64,000 bases of DNA, from NCBI GenBank assembly GCA_034928535.1, contig JAYFOV010000012.1:43743-107742 (forward strand), written 5' to 3'. Position 1 is the first letter of the stretch, and every line of letters begins with the position of its first letter. The position numbers and the translations under genes are program-made. The DNA comes from CAXXOK01 sp001604115. GTDB lineage: Bacteria > Bacillota > Clostridia > Christensenellales > Aristaeellaceae. Shown here one piece after another: positions 34,991 through 43,632 of this stretch. The notes below the pieces were generated by a model. It saw only the letters and a program-made list of their open reading frames with translations, searched no databases and was not told the DNA's origin.

Positions 34991-35988
34991 GGTGCGGCTC
35001 CTTCCCGCAGCGCATCCGCCCAGTCCCGAAGCTGCTCGGCTTTTTGGGTACCCATCAAGCGAATATCGTAGCCGATGCGGGAAAAATTCTGCACGAAGGG
35101 CGCGATCAGGGGGATATCCGCGCGCACCGGGCGGCGGTACATCTCCGTGATCAAATAGGTCTGTACATCTTTGCTGAGGATAAAGCGCATGAAAAGCTCG
35201 GCATTGGCCGGGTGTGGGCAGCCTGTGATGATCGCGGCGCCGTCAGGCACGACGGTGGTGCCTTCCTCGGGATAGGTCATGGCGATATCCATGGAGGATG
35301 CGATGGCCTTCATCGCGGTTTCCTCCAAGGTGATGCCGACGGTGCAGGTGCCGTTGGCCACTGCTTCGACCACATCGCCGGAGCCGCTCAGCACTCTGCC
35401 ACGCAAGGCTCTCACAAAGCGCGGAAGGGTATCCGCCTCGGGCAGCACGGTGAGCAGCGTGAGCAAGGCGGTATAGCTGGAACCGGACACCACTGGATCC
35501 GCAAAAGCAATGCGCCCAGAAAACCGTCCGTCCAGCAGGTTGATCCAGCCCAAAGGCGGGCGGCTGCCAACCAGACGCGGGTTGTAAATCAAAACCACAG
35601 GCAGTGCGGAAAACGGCAACCATCGGCTGTCCGGCACCACATAGCGGCTGTCGATCAGTTGGGAAAGATCGGCGGGCGGGTAGCTAAAATAGGCTTGATA
35701 GGCCTCAAGGCTTTCCACGCCGCCACCAAACATGACATCGCAAACCGGAGCATCTGCCTCAAAAGAGATGCGTTCCAGCATTTCGGCCGTACTTCCGGCC
35801 ACCACCGTGACCCAAATGCCGGTACGGTTTTCAAACTCACGAATGATAGGGGTATAGACATCCTCTTTGTGCGCGGTATAGACGACCAGCCGCTGTGCTT
35901 GCGAAGGCATGTAGGCTGCTATGGCAGGGTGCGAACACAGGAGCAGTGCAAGCAATACTCCCAAAGATTTTGACCAGCGTCTTTGCAT
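34987..35988 (-). CDS. Sensor-linked solute-binding protein (PgtC/AfuA-like)
   Basis: 333-residue secreted binding protein with a signal peptide (residues 1-24, ending AIAA). The start of the mature protein, LVVYTAHKEDVYTPIIREFE, is typical of iron- or phosphosugar-binding proteins, and the GSGDVVEAVANG segment follows the family. It is translationally coupled to a YesM kinase and YesN regulator rather than to a permease. It is therefore probably the ligand-recognition part of a three-component signal system, like PgtC in Salmonella. The start at 35988 follows AAGGGGGTC; a longer frame upstream lacks a site. Confidence 0.85.
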   Translation of the reverse strand: MQRRWSKSLGVLLALLLCSHPAIAAYMPSQAQRLVVYTAHKEDVYTPIIREFENRTGIWVTVVAGSTAEMLERISFEADAPVCDVMFGGGVESLEAYQAYFSYPPADLSQLIDSRYVVPDSRWLPFSALPVVLIYNPRLVGSRPPLGWINLLDGRFSGRIAFADPVVSGSSYTALLTLLTVLPEADTLPRFVRALRGRVLSGSGDVVEAVANGTCTVGITLEETAMKAIASSMDIAMTYPEEGTTVVPDGAAIITGCPHPANAELFMRFILSKDVQTYLITEMYRRPVRADIPLIAPFVQNFSRIGYDIRLMGTQKAEQLRDWADALREGAAP

Positions 35989-36072
35989 GCAGAGACCCCC
36001 TTGTTTGGCGCGGCCCAAGCGGACAAAGTGCTCCATGAGCCCTTGTACGGTTGTACCACCTCTTCTTTATAC

Positions 36073-36081
36073 AGTATAGCA
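36073..36081 (-). promoter_or_regulatory. Candidate promoter of the three-component operon
   Basis: Minus-strand TGCTATACT (36081-36073), an extended -10 identical to that of purR, 85 bases before the start codon; no -35 match. The gap 35989-36513 otherwise contains two hairpins (36250-36269 and 36360-36410) and no gene that I can support. Confidence 0.45.
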
Positions 36082-36359
36082 CAGATACACACAGCCGTGC
36101 TGCAGTATGGAAGCACAACCTTTCTTGCCATTGGAGTCCCTGGGGAACGCTGCGGCGGATGGTTCCACGCCGTGAGGCTACGGACACAATCACGCGTTGA
36201 GGGATAGTGAAGCCGATTCACGGGCAAGCAAGAAAAAATACATCAAAACGCTCCAGTCCATGCTGGAGCCAATCTACATCATACGGTTCTGTATGCCCGA
36301 CTTATCATATCAGCCGCTGTACCGGCACGATTACGGTGTGCTGGGCAGGGCAATATGCA

Positions 36360-36410
36360 ATACGCGCCCTGACGATTCCTTCCGATCCGGAAGTTCGCCA
36401 GGGCGCGTAT
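36360..36410. repeat. Imperfect 51-base inverted repeat
   Basis: A 12-bp outer stem ATACGCGCCCTG (36360-36371) with 36399-36410, plus an inner stem CTTCC-GATC-CGGAAG. It lies about 100 bases beyond the FMN reductase stop. It may be that gene's terminator although no U-tract follows. Confidence 0.5.
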
Positions 36411-36513
36411 TTCACGCAATGATTATGCAGTCAAGAGTAAGCCCGCGAACCGATCCTCGTGGCACCGCTCGCCAGCCATGATTCCCTGCATCCATCAAAG
36501 GAAGCCGCAAGCC

Positions 36514-37074
36514 TTACTTGCCCGCGTTGACCAGAGAAACCCACTGAACCAGCGCATCCTGGAACTGTTTCAGGAAGTTTTTCAGGCCGTCATCGGACAC
36601 GGCGCCATGCGCATCCAGCGAGGCCATCACGTTGCCTACATAGGCTTCGGGTTGCTGCAAGGTCAGCACATTAAGGAACGTGAGCACCTGCCGCAGATGG
36701 TGGTTGGCGCCAAAGCCGCCCAAAGCGCCGGGAGAAACGCTGACCACACCACCCGGTTTGCCGTTCCACACACTGGCACCGTAGGGACGCGATGCAATGT
36801 CCAGCGCGTTTTTCAGCGCAGCCGGGAACGAGCGGTTGTGCTCGGGCGTAATGAAGAGCACGCCGTCCAGCGCCCTGACATCCTCACGGAATTTGACCCA
36901 CGTCGCAGGGGGGTTATTGTCCAAATCCTGATTGTACATCGAGAGCTGGTCGATCTCGACAATGTGAAACGCTGCATCCGAGGTGGAGCTGGCAACAAAG
37001 AAATTTGCCAAAGCACGGCTGAAAGAATCTTTCCGTAGGCTACCAATGACTATACCGATGTTTTGCTTACGCAT
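36514..37074 (-). CDS. NADPH-dependent FMN reductase family protein
   Basis: 186-residue flavodoxin-fold oxidoreductase of the chromate/azo/quinone reductase type. The FMN phosphate loop is GSLRKDSFSR near residue 10, and the family motif PEHNRSFPAALKNALD is near residue 75, followed by GKPGGVVSVSPG. It should transfer electrons from NAD(P)H to FMN and then to quinones, azo compounds or metals; the true acceptor is unknown. The start at 37074 has GGAGGTAAT upstream. A single gene divergent from the branched-chain amino acid transporter. Confidence 0.9.
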   Translation of the reverse strand: MRKQNIGIVIGSLRKDSFSRALANFFVASSTSDAAFHIVEIDQLSMYNQDLDNNPPATWVKFREDVRALDGVLFITPEHNRSFPAALKNALDIASRPYGASVWNGKPGGVVSVSPGALGGFGANHHLRQVLTFLNVLTLQQPEAYVGNVMASLDAHGAVSDDGLKNFLKQFQDALVQWVSLVNAGK

Positions 37075-37276
37075 GTAAATTACCTCCATACTAGGGTTTG
37101 TACCCTTGGCTATAGTATGTGATGGTTTGGACATTCCTAAACAGGAAAATCTTGCCGCGCCCCGCCCGGAGAGAATGTTGCCCGCTCAGGCGTGTGCCGG
37201 CGGCCTTCCTGTGTCGCGCAAACCCTGAAAACAGTAATAAAAACAGTCTAAATACAGCCGCTAGCGGTCTGGGTGC

Positions 37277-37305
37277 TTGCACCGCGAACCAACACCAGCT
37301 ATAGT
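37277..37305 (+). promoter_or_regulatory. Candidate livK promoter
   Basis: TTGCAC (37277-37282), a 17-base spacer and TATAGT (37300-37305), 61 bases before the livK start. Confidence 0.5.
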
Positions 37306-37366
37306 TAAAAGCGCGCATATAGGGAAGGCCAACCCGGCGCAGATGGAACACAGGAGGGAAAGTCAA

Positions 37367-38506
37367 ATGATGAAGAAACTGGTATCGATCGCATTGACAT
37401 TGCTCATGGCGATCAGTTTCGTGTTACCCGCCCTGGCGGAGGATACGATCAAAATCGGCGGTATCGGCGTGCTCACAGGACCTTATGCGATGTATGGCGT
37501 AGGGGTCAAAAACGGCATCGATCTTTACATCAGCGAGTTGAATGCGGCAGGCGGCATCAACGGGCAGCAGGTAGAGATGATCTGGGAGGATGACGAAGGC
37601 TCGCCGGACAAGGCTGCCAATGCGTACAACAAGCTTGTGCAAAATGACGGCGTTGTGGCGGTACTGGGTCCTGTGCTCAGCGGCGCCACCGATGCAGCGG
37701 CCGATCTGGCTGCCGCGGACGGCATCCCGCTGATCACGGCTTCTGCAACGGCCTACTATATCACCACCGACCGTCCCAATGTGTTCCGCACCTGCTTCCT
37801 GGATCCCTTCCAGGGCGTGGTCATGGCGGATTTCACCGTGCAGGAACTCAAGGCCACCAAAGTTGCCGTCATGTATAAAAATGGCGATGAATACAGCGTT
37901 GGCCTGAAGGATGCCTTTGTGCAGGAGGCTGAGAAGCTGGGCGTGCAGGTTGTGGCGCAGGAAGCATCCGCCGATAAGGATGTGGACTACAAAACGCAGC
38001 TCACCAACATCAAAAACTCCGGCGCGGAAGCTGTTTTCCTGGCCTACTATGGCGATGCGGCCAGCTACATCCTCTCCCAGGCCAACGAACTGGGCATGAG
38101 CGTGAAGTTTACCGGCGGCGACGGCATTTCCAACATCACCGGCTCGATCAGCGATAAGAGCCTGCTGGTGAACATGTACTACTCCGATCACTTTACCAAC
38201 AGCGCGGACAGCGATGTGGTCAAGGCCTATCTGGCCGGTTATGAGGCCATGTATGGCGAGATGCCTGCCATTTCCTTCTCTGCGACTGCGTATGATGCGG
38301 CCAAAGTGCTTTGCGGCGCGATTGCCGCGGCCGGCTCGACCGACCCCGAAGCCATTACGGCGGCGATCAAAGCCAGCTCCACCGACGGCGTGACGGGTAC
38401 CATCACCTTTGACGATCATAACGACCCCATCAAGAGCGCCTTCATCCTGAGCTTTGATGCGCAGGGCAATCAGGTGTTCGTCAAGCAACAGGCACCCCAG
38501 CTGTAA
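37367..38506 (+). CDS. livK: Branched-chain amino acid ABC transporter binding protein (LivK/LivJ)
   Basis: 379-residue secreted receptor of the type 1 periplasmic-binding fold. The signal peptide covers residues 1-24 (ends ALAE). Mature motifs IGGIGVLTGPYAMYGVGVKNG, VEMIWEDDEGSPDKAANAYN and GPVLSGATDAAADLA are those of LivJ/LivK proteins, given here only to mark their order. The start follows GGAGGGAAAGTC. It is the first gene of livK-H-MG-F and is followed by two hairpins before livH, which should raise its level relative to the membrane parts. Related proteins may bind other amino acids or amides, so substrate identity is moderate. Confidence 0.92.
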   Translation: MMKKLVSIALTLLMAISFVLPALAEDTIKIGGIGVLTGPYAMYGVGVKNGIDLYISELNAAGGINGQQVEMIWEDDEGSPDKAANAYNKLVQNDGVVAVLGPVLSGATDAAADLAAADGIPLITASATAYYITTDRPNVFRTCFLDPFQGVVMADFTVQELKATKVAVMYKNGDEYSVGLKDAFVQEAEKLGVQVVAQEASADKDVDYKTQLTNIKNSGAEAVFLAYYGDAASYILSQANELGMSVKFTGGDGISNITGSISDKSLLVNMYYSDHFTNSADSDVVKAYLAGYEAMYGEMPAISFSATAYDAAKVLCGAIAAAGSTDPEAITAAIKASSTDGVTGTITFDDHNDPIKSAFILSFDAQGNQVFVKQQAPQL

Positions 38507-38517
38507 CTACCGATACA

Positions 38518-38598
38518 GAAAGAGGGCGGGGCTGGCCGCCGCCCTCTTTCAGCCCTATCCATGAGGGTGCATTTGATTGCGCCCTGATGGATAGGGCT
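38518..38598 (+). other. Two tandem hairpins between livK and livH
   Basis: First hairpin: 12-bp stem GAAAGAGGGCGG (38518-38529) with 38539-38550. Second: 12-bp stem AGCCCTATCCAT (38551-38562) with 38587-38598 plus an inner AGGG-type stem. No clear U-tract, so attenuation or mRNA stabilisation is likely. Confidence 0.7.
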
Positions 38599-38679
38599 GA
38601 ACTGCGTTTCAAGCGCTGCGGCGCATATGCCTTACCATGCACATGAAGGGGCATAAGCAAAAAGGATGGTGCAAACAAA

Positions 38680-39558
38680 ATGGTGTTGTTCCTCAACCAA
38701 CTCATCAACGGCTTGGGCGCAGGCGCAATCTATGCGCTGATCGCGCTGGGCTATACGATGGTGTATGGGATTGTCAAGCTGATCAACTTCGCCCACGGCG
38801 ATATTATGATGGTCGGCGCTTATGCGGCCGTTGTGCTGATGGTAAATGCCGGTATAGCTTTTCCCATCGCGCTGGTGCTTTCCATGTTTGTGAGCGTGCT
38901 TTTTGGCGTGGTGATTGAGCGCGTGGCCTACCAGCCGCTGCGTAACGCGCCGCGTATTTGCTCGCTGATCACGGCCATCGGCGTCAGTTATTTGCTGCAA
39001 AACAGCGCGCAGTTGCTGTTTTCGGCAAACCCGCGGCCGTTTCCCACTGTGTTTTCCGTACCGCCCATCACCCTGGGGGGCGTCAGCATCAGCTTTGTGA
39101 CGCTGCTCACCGTGCTGGTGTCGGTCGTGCTGATGGTGTCGCTGAATGTGTTTGTCCTGAAAAGCCGCACGGGCAAGGCCATGCGCGCCGTCAGCGAGGA
39201 TATGGGGGCGGCCAAGCTCATGGGCGTGGATGTGAACCGGACCATCACTGTTACGTTTGCCATCGGCTGCGCATTGGCCGGGATCGGCGCCTTTCTCTAC
39301 TGCATCGCATACCCCAGCGTTTCTCCCACCATGGGTGCTATGCCGGGGCTGAAAGCCTTCATCGCTGCGGTGCTGGGTGGTATCGGCATCCTGCCGGGCG
39401 CGATGCTAGGCGGCTTTATCATGGGCGTAGCCGAGAGCCTGACTAAGGGTTTTGTTTCCACCCAACTGAGCGATGCGGTGGTATATGGCATCCTGATCGT
39501 GGTGTTGCTCTTCAAACCCTCCGGCATGTTGGGCAAGATGCAGCGCGAGAAAGTGTGA
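38680..39558 (+). CDS. livH: Branched-chain amino acid ABC permease LivH
   Basis: 292-residue permease, family length, with about eight hydrophobic segments. Characteristic blocks are LINGLGAGAIYALIALGYTM at the N-terminus, LINFAHGD near residue 37, and GKAMRAVSEDMGAAKLMGV in the cytoplasmic loop. It forms a heterodimeric channel with the LivM half of the next protein. AAAGGATGG precedes the start at a rather long 13 bases. The next gene begins nine bases after the stop. Confidence 0.95.
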   Translation: MVLFLNQLINGLGAGAIYALIALGYTMVYGIVKLINFAHGDIMMVGAYAAVVLMVNAGIAFPIALVLSMFVSVLFGVVIERVAYQPLRNAPRICSLITAIGVSYLLQNSAQLLFSANPRPFPTVFSVPPITLGGVSISFVTLLTVLVSVVLMVSLNVFVLKSRTGKAMRAVSEDMGAAKLMGVDVNRTITVTFAIGCALAGIGAFLYCIAYPSVSPTMGAMPGLKAFIAAVLGGIGILPGAMLGGFIMGVAESLTKGFVSTQLSDAVVYGILIVVLLFKPSGMLGKMQREKV

Positions 39559-39567
39559 GGTGGCAAC

Positions 39568-41424
39568 ATGAATCAGAAACTGCGTTCCTATCTCATCAAC
39601 CTGCTTGCGGTGCTGCTGCTTTACATGGTGTTTACCTCGCTGATCGATTCTGGCGCAATCAATAAATATTATGCGGGTATCATGATCATGATCGGCATCA
39701 ACGTCATCATGACGGTGAGCTTGAACCTGACGACGGGCTTTTTGGGAGAACTGGCGCTGGGGCATGCCGGGTTCATGAGCGTGGGCGCCTTCACAGCTGG
39801 CATCCTGACCAAAACACTGGGTGCCAATTTGGGATGGGATCCGGTGCTGTGCTTGCCGCTGTCGCTTTTAGCTGGCGGCATGCTGGCGGCAGTGATGGGT
39901 TTTTTGATCGGCGTGCCTGCACTGCGCCTGAAAGGAGACTATCTGGCCATTATCACCCTGGGGTTTGGCGAGATTCTCCGTGTGATCATCCAGAATCTGG
40001 AGATCACCGGCGGCGCCGCGGGCATCAGCCGGATACCGCGCATCAACAGTTTCCCCTTCACGTATGTGATCATGGTGGCTGTTATCACCATCATGTTTAC
40101 TTTGGGGCGTTCACGCCATGGGCGCGCGATCCTCTCCATTCGTGAAAATGCGGTCGCAGCCGAGTCCACCGGCATTTCCGTAACACGCTACAAGATCTTC
40201 GCTTTCACGTTTGCAGCGTTTTTTGCTGGTGTTGCAGGCGGGCTTTATGCGCATCAAATCGGGCGTATTTCAGCTGCGACATTCGATTTCAATAAATCAA
40301 TCGAGTATCTGGTCATGGTGGTGCTGGGCGGCATGGGCTCAATTACCGGTAGCATTATTGCCGCAGGTGTGCTGACCTTGCTGCCGGAGCTGCTGCGTGA
40401 GTTTTCCGATTACCGTATGCTGGTCTACAGCATTGCGCTCATCCTGATGATGCTGTTCCGACCCAAAGGATTGATGGGCACGGCGGAGTTTTCCCTTACC
40501 TGGGTGGTGGATCGCTTGACAGGCAGAACTAAACGGCAAAAAGTTTTGCACCTCAGCAAGCAGAAAGTGGTACTGCCGGATGTGCCGGACTATGCAACCC
40601 GGGATGCCCTGCCTGTGCTGGAGACCAAAGACCTTGGCATCCGTTTTGGCGGTCTGCAGGCAGCCGAGAATGTGAACTTGCAGTTGATGGACAATGAGAT
40701 CGTCGGTTTGATCGGCCCCAACGGCGCGGGCAAAACCACGGTGTTCAATATGCTGACGGGCGTATACCTGCCTACGGACGGGGACATTCGTTTGATGGGC
40801 AAGTCCATTGCCGGCAAAAAGACGTATGACATTGTTTCCAGCGGCATTGCACGCACCTTCCAAAACATTCGTCTGTTCAAAAGCATGACGGTGCTGGAAA
40901 ACATCAAGGTTGCGTTTCACACACGCATGCATTACACGCCGGCCAGCGGTATTTTCCGCACGCCTGGCTATTGGCGGGAGGAGCGGGGCATCGACCTGCG
41001 CGCCCGTGAGCTGCTGCGCGTGTTCAACATGGAGGATAGCGCCGATATCCGGGCGGATGGGTTGCCCTACGGACAGCAGCGCAAGCTGGAGATTTGCCGT
41101 GCCTTGGCGACCAACCCCAAAGTGCTTTTGCTGGACGAGCCCGCAGCTGGTATGAACCCCAGCGAGACCAAGGAACTCATGGAAACCATCGCCCTCATCC
41201 GGGATCGTTTCTCGGTGGCGGTGCTCCTCATCGAGCATGACATGAAGCTGGTCATGGGCATTTGCGAGCGCATCTATGTGCTCAATTATGGCCGTGTAAT
41301 TGCAGAAGGCACACCGATGCAGATCCGCAACAATGCCGATGTGGTCAAGGCGTATCTGGGGCACGGCGGCAGCACGCAAAAGCCCGTCGAGGCGAAGGAG
41401 GGCAATGCAAATGGCAATGCTTGA
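39568..41424 (+). CDS. Fused LivM permease - LivG ATPase
   Basis: 618-residue fusion. Residues about 1-315 are LivM, with some nine membrane segments, LTTGFLGELALGHAGFMSVG near residue 55 and the loop ENAVAAESTGI. After a basic linker (around 320-340), residues about 350-605 are LivG: Walker A GPNGAGKT at 383-390, GIARTFQNIRLF as the Q-loop, the signature-region segment PYGQQRKLEICRAL, LLLDEPAAGMNP and LIEHDMKLV. In most bacteria these are separate genes. The reading frame runs through without a break, so one polypeptide is predicted. livF overlaps its end by 14 bases. Confidence 0.95.
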   Translation: MNQKLRSYLINLLAVLLLYMVFTSLIDSGAINKYYAGIMIMIGINVIMTVSLNLTTGFLGELALGHAGFMSVGAFTAGILTKTLGANLGWDPVLCLPLSLLAGGMLAAVMGFLIGVPALRLKGDYLAIITLGFGEILRVIIQNLEITGGAAGISRIPRINSFPFTYVIMVAVITIMFTLGRSRHGRAILSIRENAVAAESTGISVTRYKIFAFTFAAFFAGVAGGLYAHQIGRISAATFDFNKSIEYLVMVVLGGMGSITGSIIAAGVLTLLPELLREFSDYRMLVYSIALILMMLFRPKGLMGTAEFSLTWVVDRLTGRTKRQKVLHLSKQKVVLPDVPDYATRDALPVLETKDLGIRFGGLQAAENVNLQLMDNEIVGLIGPNGAGKTTVFNMLTGVYLPTDGDIRLMGKSIAGKKTYDIVSSGIARTFQNIRLFKSMTVLENIKVAFHTRMHYTPASGIFRTPGYWREERGIDLRARELLRVFNMEDSADIRADGLPYGQQRKLEICRALATNPKVLLLDEPAAGMNPSETKELMETIALIRDRFSVAVLLIEHDMKLVMGICERIYVLNYGRVIAEGTPMQIRNNADVVKAYLGHGGSTQKPVEAKEGNANGNA

Positions 41425-42121
41425 TGTGCAAGGGCTGAATGTTTACTATGGCGCGATCCACGCGCTGCACGACATCAGTTTTTCAGTGGATCAGGGTGAG
41501 ATCGTTACCCTGATCGGAGCCAATGGCGCGGGCAAAACCTCCATTTTGCACGCGATATCCCGGCTCATTCCCATCAAGGGAGGGCAAATCTCCTTTGGCG
41601 GCCAGGATGTGTCTGCCATGGAGGCACACCGATTGGTCGGCATGGGGCTTGCGCAGGTGCCCGAAGGGCGGCGCATCTTTAGCCAAATGACGGTGCTGGA
41701 AAACCTGGAGATGGGCGCATACACCCGCCGCAGCCAAGGGGAGTTGGCCAGCGATCTGGATATGGTGTTCAGCCATTTTCCCCGTTTGAAAGAACGAGTG
41801 AAGCAGCTGGCCGGGACGCTCTCCGGCGGCGAACAGCAGATGTTGGCCACCGGCAGGGCGCTGATGGCACACCCCACGCTGCTCATGATGGATGAGCCGT
41901 CCATGGGGCTTTCCCCAATTTTGGTGGAAGAGATTTTCGCTATCATCCGCGACATCAACCGTGAAGGGACAACCATCCTGCTGGTGGAACAAAATGCGCA
42001 TATGGCGCTTTCTATCGCCAACCGCGCCTATGTGCTGGAAACCGGAAACATCGTGATGTCCGGCCAGGCAAGCCTTTTGCTGGATGATGAAAAAGTGAAA
42101 AGCGCGTATCTGGGTACCTGA
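41411..42121 (+). CDS. livF: Branched-chain amino acid ABC ATP-binding protein LivF
   Basis: 236-residue ATPase, family length. Walker A GANGAGKT is at residues 36-43, the Q-loop segment is LAQVPEGRRIF, signature LSGGEQQML, Walker B LLMMDEP and the histidine position is VEQNAH. It pairs with the LivG half of the fused protein. Three in-frame ATG codons follow GGAGGG at 41405, 41411 and 41417; 41411 has the best spacing (9 bases). Last gene of the liv operon, followed by a terminator. Confidence 0.95.
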   Translation: MAMLDVQGLNVYYGAIHALHDISFSVDQGEIVTLIGANGAGKTSILHAISRLIPIKGGQISFGGQDVSAMEAHRLVGMGLAQVPEGRRIFSQMTVLENLEMGAYTRRSQGELASDLDMVFSHFPRLKERVKQLAGTLSGGEQQMLATGRALMAHPTLLMMDEPSMGLSPILVEEIFAIIRDINREGTTILLVEQNAHMALSIANRAYVLETGNIVMSGQASLLLDDEKVKSAYLGT

Positions 42122-42156
42122 GGGCATCCATCCGTCACGGAACAAATTGTAAAACA

Positions 42157-42199
42157 AAACAGCCAAGGCGCTTGTGTACTGCAAGCGCCTTGGCTGTTT
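42157..42199 (+). terminator. Terminator of the liv operon
   Basis: An 18-bp perfect stem (42157-42174 with 42182-42199) and a 7-base loop; the 3' arm ends in TTT then GTT. It may also serve the convergent LacI gene. Confidence 0.85.
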
Positions 42200-42284
42200 G
42201 TTGGGTACACATGTGAGGGCAACAGGGAAGGTTTCCCGCGGCAGGCAGGATGGAAACGGATCCCAGCCTTGAAATTCATTAAAG

Positions 42285-43319
42285 TCAGATTTTTTGGGTG
42301 GATTCGCGGATGATCGTCTGGCATGGCAGTGCCACATTCACAGGCACATCCGTACGCCCTTCGATTTTCCACAGCAGGTGGCGTGCCGCCGTCAGGCCAA
42401 TCTCCTGATTGGGCAGCGCAACGGTGGTAAGACTTGGGTAGAGGTAACTTGCAAACAGCTGGTTATCAAACCCGACCACGGACAGATCCTTGGGGATCTG
42501 CAAGGAGCGCTGACAGGCAACGGCATAGCACCCTGCCGCCATGACGTCATTCATAGCGACGATGGCTGTGGGTCGGATGTTCAGTGCAAGCAAGGCTTCG
42601 GTTTGCTCCACGCCGGAATGATACTCCCAGTCCCCCCAGCGGATGTACTCCGTAGGTACAGCAAGGCCGGCCTCATCCATCGCGGCGCGAAAGCCCATGA
42701 GCCGTGCGCGTGTGGCGGGACTGTTGGTGTGCCCTGCAATCAGCGCGATCCGTTTGTGATTCTGCCGGATCAGGTGCCTGGTAATTTCCTGGGCGCTGGC
42801 GGTGTTATCATAGGTGACGGAAGGGCTGGCCGGATCGTCGCTGTTGGCGTAGGCAAACACCAACGGAATGCCTGCCGGCTGGCGAATATCATCAATGCGC
42901 CGGTCATGCATGGCAATGTAAATGATTCCCTCGACCCTTGCGTTTTCCAACAGCTGGATACCTCGGTTCACCACATCGATGTGTTGGCTCAGCTGATCAT
43001 ATTGGTTGTAAAGGTATCCCAACAGCTGCAAGTTGTTAAGCAGCACTTGATACCCTCTGGCTCCAAGCATTTGGTTGATGCCATCGACGATCTCCGGTAC
43101 CGGGAGCCCGCGGATATCCTCCACCAGCACACCGATAATGCCTGTCTTGTTAGTGCGCAAGGATTTCGCGATGGTGTTCAACTTGTAGTTGGTCAGTGCC
43201 ACGGCTTTGAGGACCCGGTCCCGCTTGGCAGCGCTCACCTGTTTTTTACCGCTGAGCACATAGGATACCGTTGCGATGGACACCCCGGCAAGCTCGGCGA
43301 TTTCCTTCATGGTTGCCAA
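42285..43319 (-). CDS. LacI-family transcriptional regulator
   Basis: 344-residue repressor: an N-terminal helix-turn-helix with hinge (MKEIAELAGVSIATVSYVL at about residues 4-22) and a sugar-binding core of the type 1 periplasmic-binding fold. I set the start at the TTG at 43319 because it gives the family N-terminus MATMKEIAELAG and sits 6 bases from GAGGTG. The ATG at 43325 touches that site, and the ATG at 43310 is far from it. It is divergent from the GH127-transporter operon and shares an 11-base operator-like word with it, so it probably represses both. Confidence 0.92.
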   Translation of the reverse strand: MATMKEIAELAGVSIATVSYVLSGKKQVSAAKRDRVLKAVALTNYKLNTIAKSLRTNKTGIIGVLVEDIRGLPVPEIVDGINQMLGARGYQVLLNNLQLLGYLYNQYDQLSQHIDVVNRGIQLLENARVEGIIYIAMHDRRIDDIRQPAGIPLVFAYANSDDPASPSVTYDNTASAQEITRHLIRQNHKRIALIAGHTNSPATRARLMGFRAAMDEAGLAVPTEYIRWGDWEYHSGVEQTEALLALNIRPTAIVAMNDVMAAGCYAVACQRSLQIPKDLSVVGFDNQLFASYLYPSLTTVALPNQEIGLTAARHLLWKIEGRTDVPVNVALPCQTIIRESTQKI

Positions 43320-43364
43320 ATTCATCACCTCAGCGGTTGGGCGATTTACTGCTATCAGGAACAA

Positions 43365-43414
43365 TGAAACGATTATTCATCCATAATCATAACAAATTGA
43401 AAGCTAAATGTCAA
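43365..43414 (-). promoter_or_regulatory. Promoter and operator of the LacI-family gene
   Basis: Minus-strand TTGACA (43414-43409), a 17-base spacer and TATGAT (43391-43386). The word TGAAACGATTA (plus strand 43365-43375, within the palindrome ATGAA-N7-TTCAT) lies about 10 bases downstream of the -10, fitting autorepression. Confidence 0.7.
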
Positions 43415-43489
43415 TCACTGCTATGTCTTTTGGTGCAAGATGAACCCATATATGATAGAAACGAGCCAAATAAATGTCAAAAAAAGTCG

Positions 43490-43542
43490 TTGACAAGCCA
43501 ATACGAACATGCTACAATGCAAGCATAAAAGTGAAACGATTA
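43490..43542 (+). promoter_or_regulatory. Promoter and operator of the GH127 operon
   Basis: TTGACA (43490-43495), a 17-base spacer and TACAAT (43513-43518) with extended TGC: close to consensus. TGAAACGATTA at 43532-43542 is the same word found at the LacI gene and covers the start of transcription. Confidence 0.75.
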
Positions 43543-43632
43543 AATTGTCGCGATCGATCCAATTCCAAACCTGTCCGGCATGCTTTGATGGCAGACCGGT
43601 ACAGAGATGAACACGCAAGGTGGTCTGACGGC

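Noticed and set aside
35100..35300. Classifying the sensor-linked binding protein as the transport receptor of the FbpABC-type importer
   Set aside because: A separate binding-protein gene with its own promoter and hairpin precedes the permease, and this one overlaps the kinase gene by four bases.
36197..36481. 94-codon plus-strand open frame in the gap before the FMN reductase gene
   Set aside because: Runs through a 51-base inverted repeat, has no credible ribosome site and no domain.
43365..43379. CcpA cre site at the LacI promoter
   Set aside because: TGAAACGATTATTCA has the central CG one base off the cre consensus, and the same word occurs at the GH127 promoter, so a dedicated LacI operator is a better reading.
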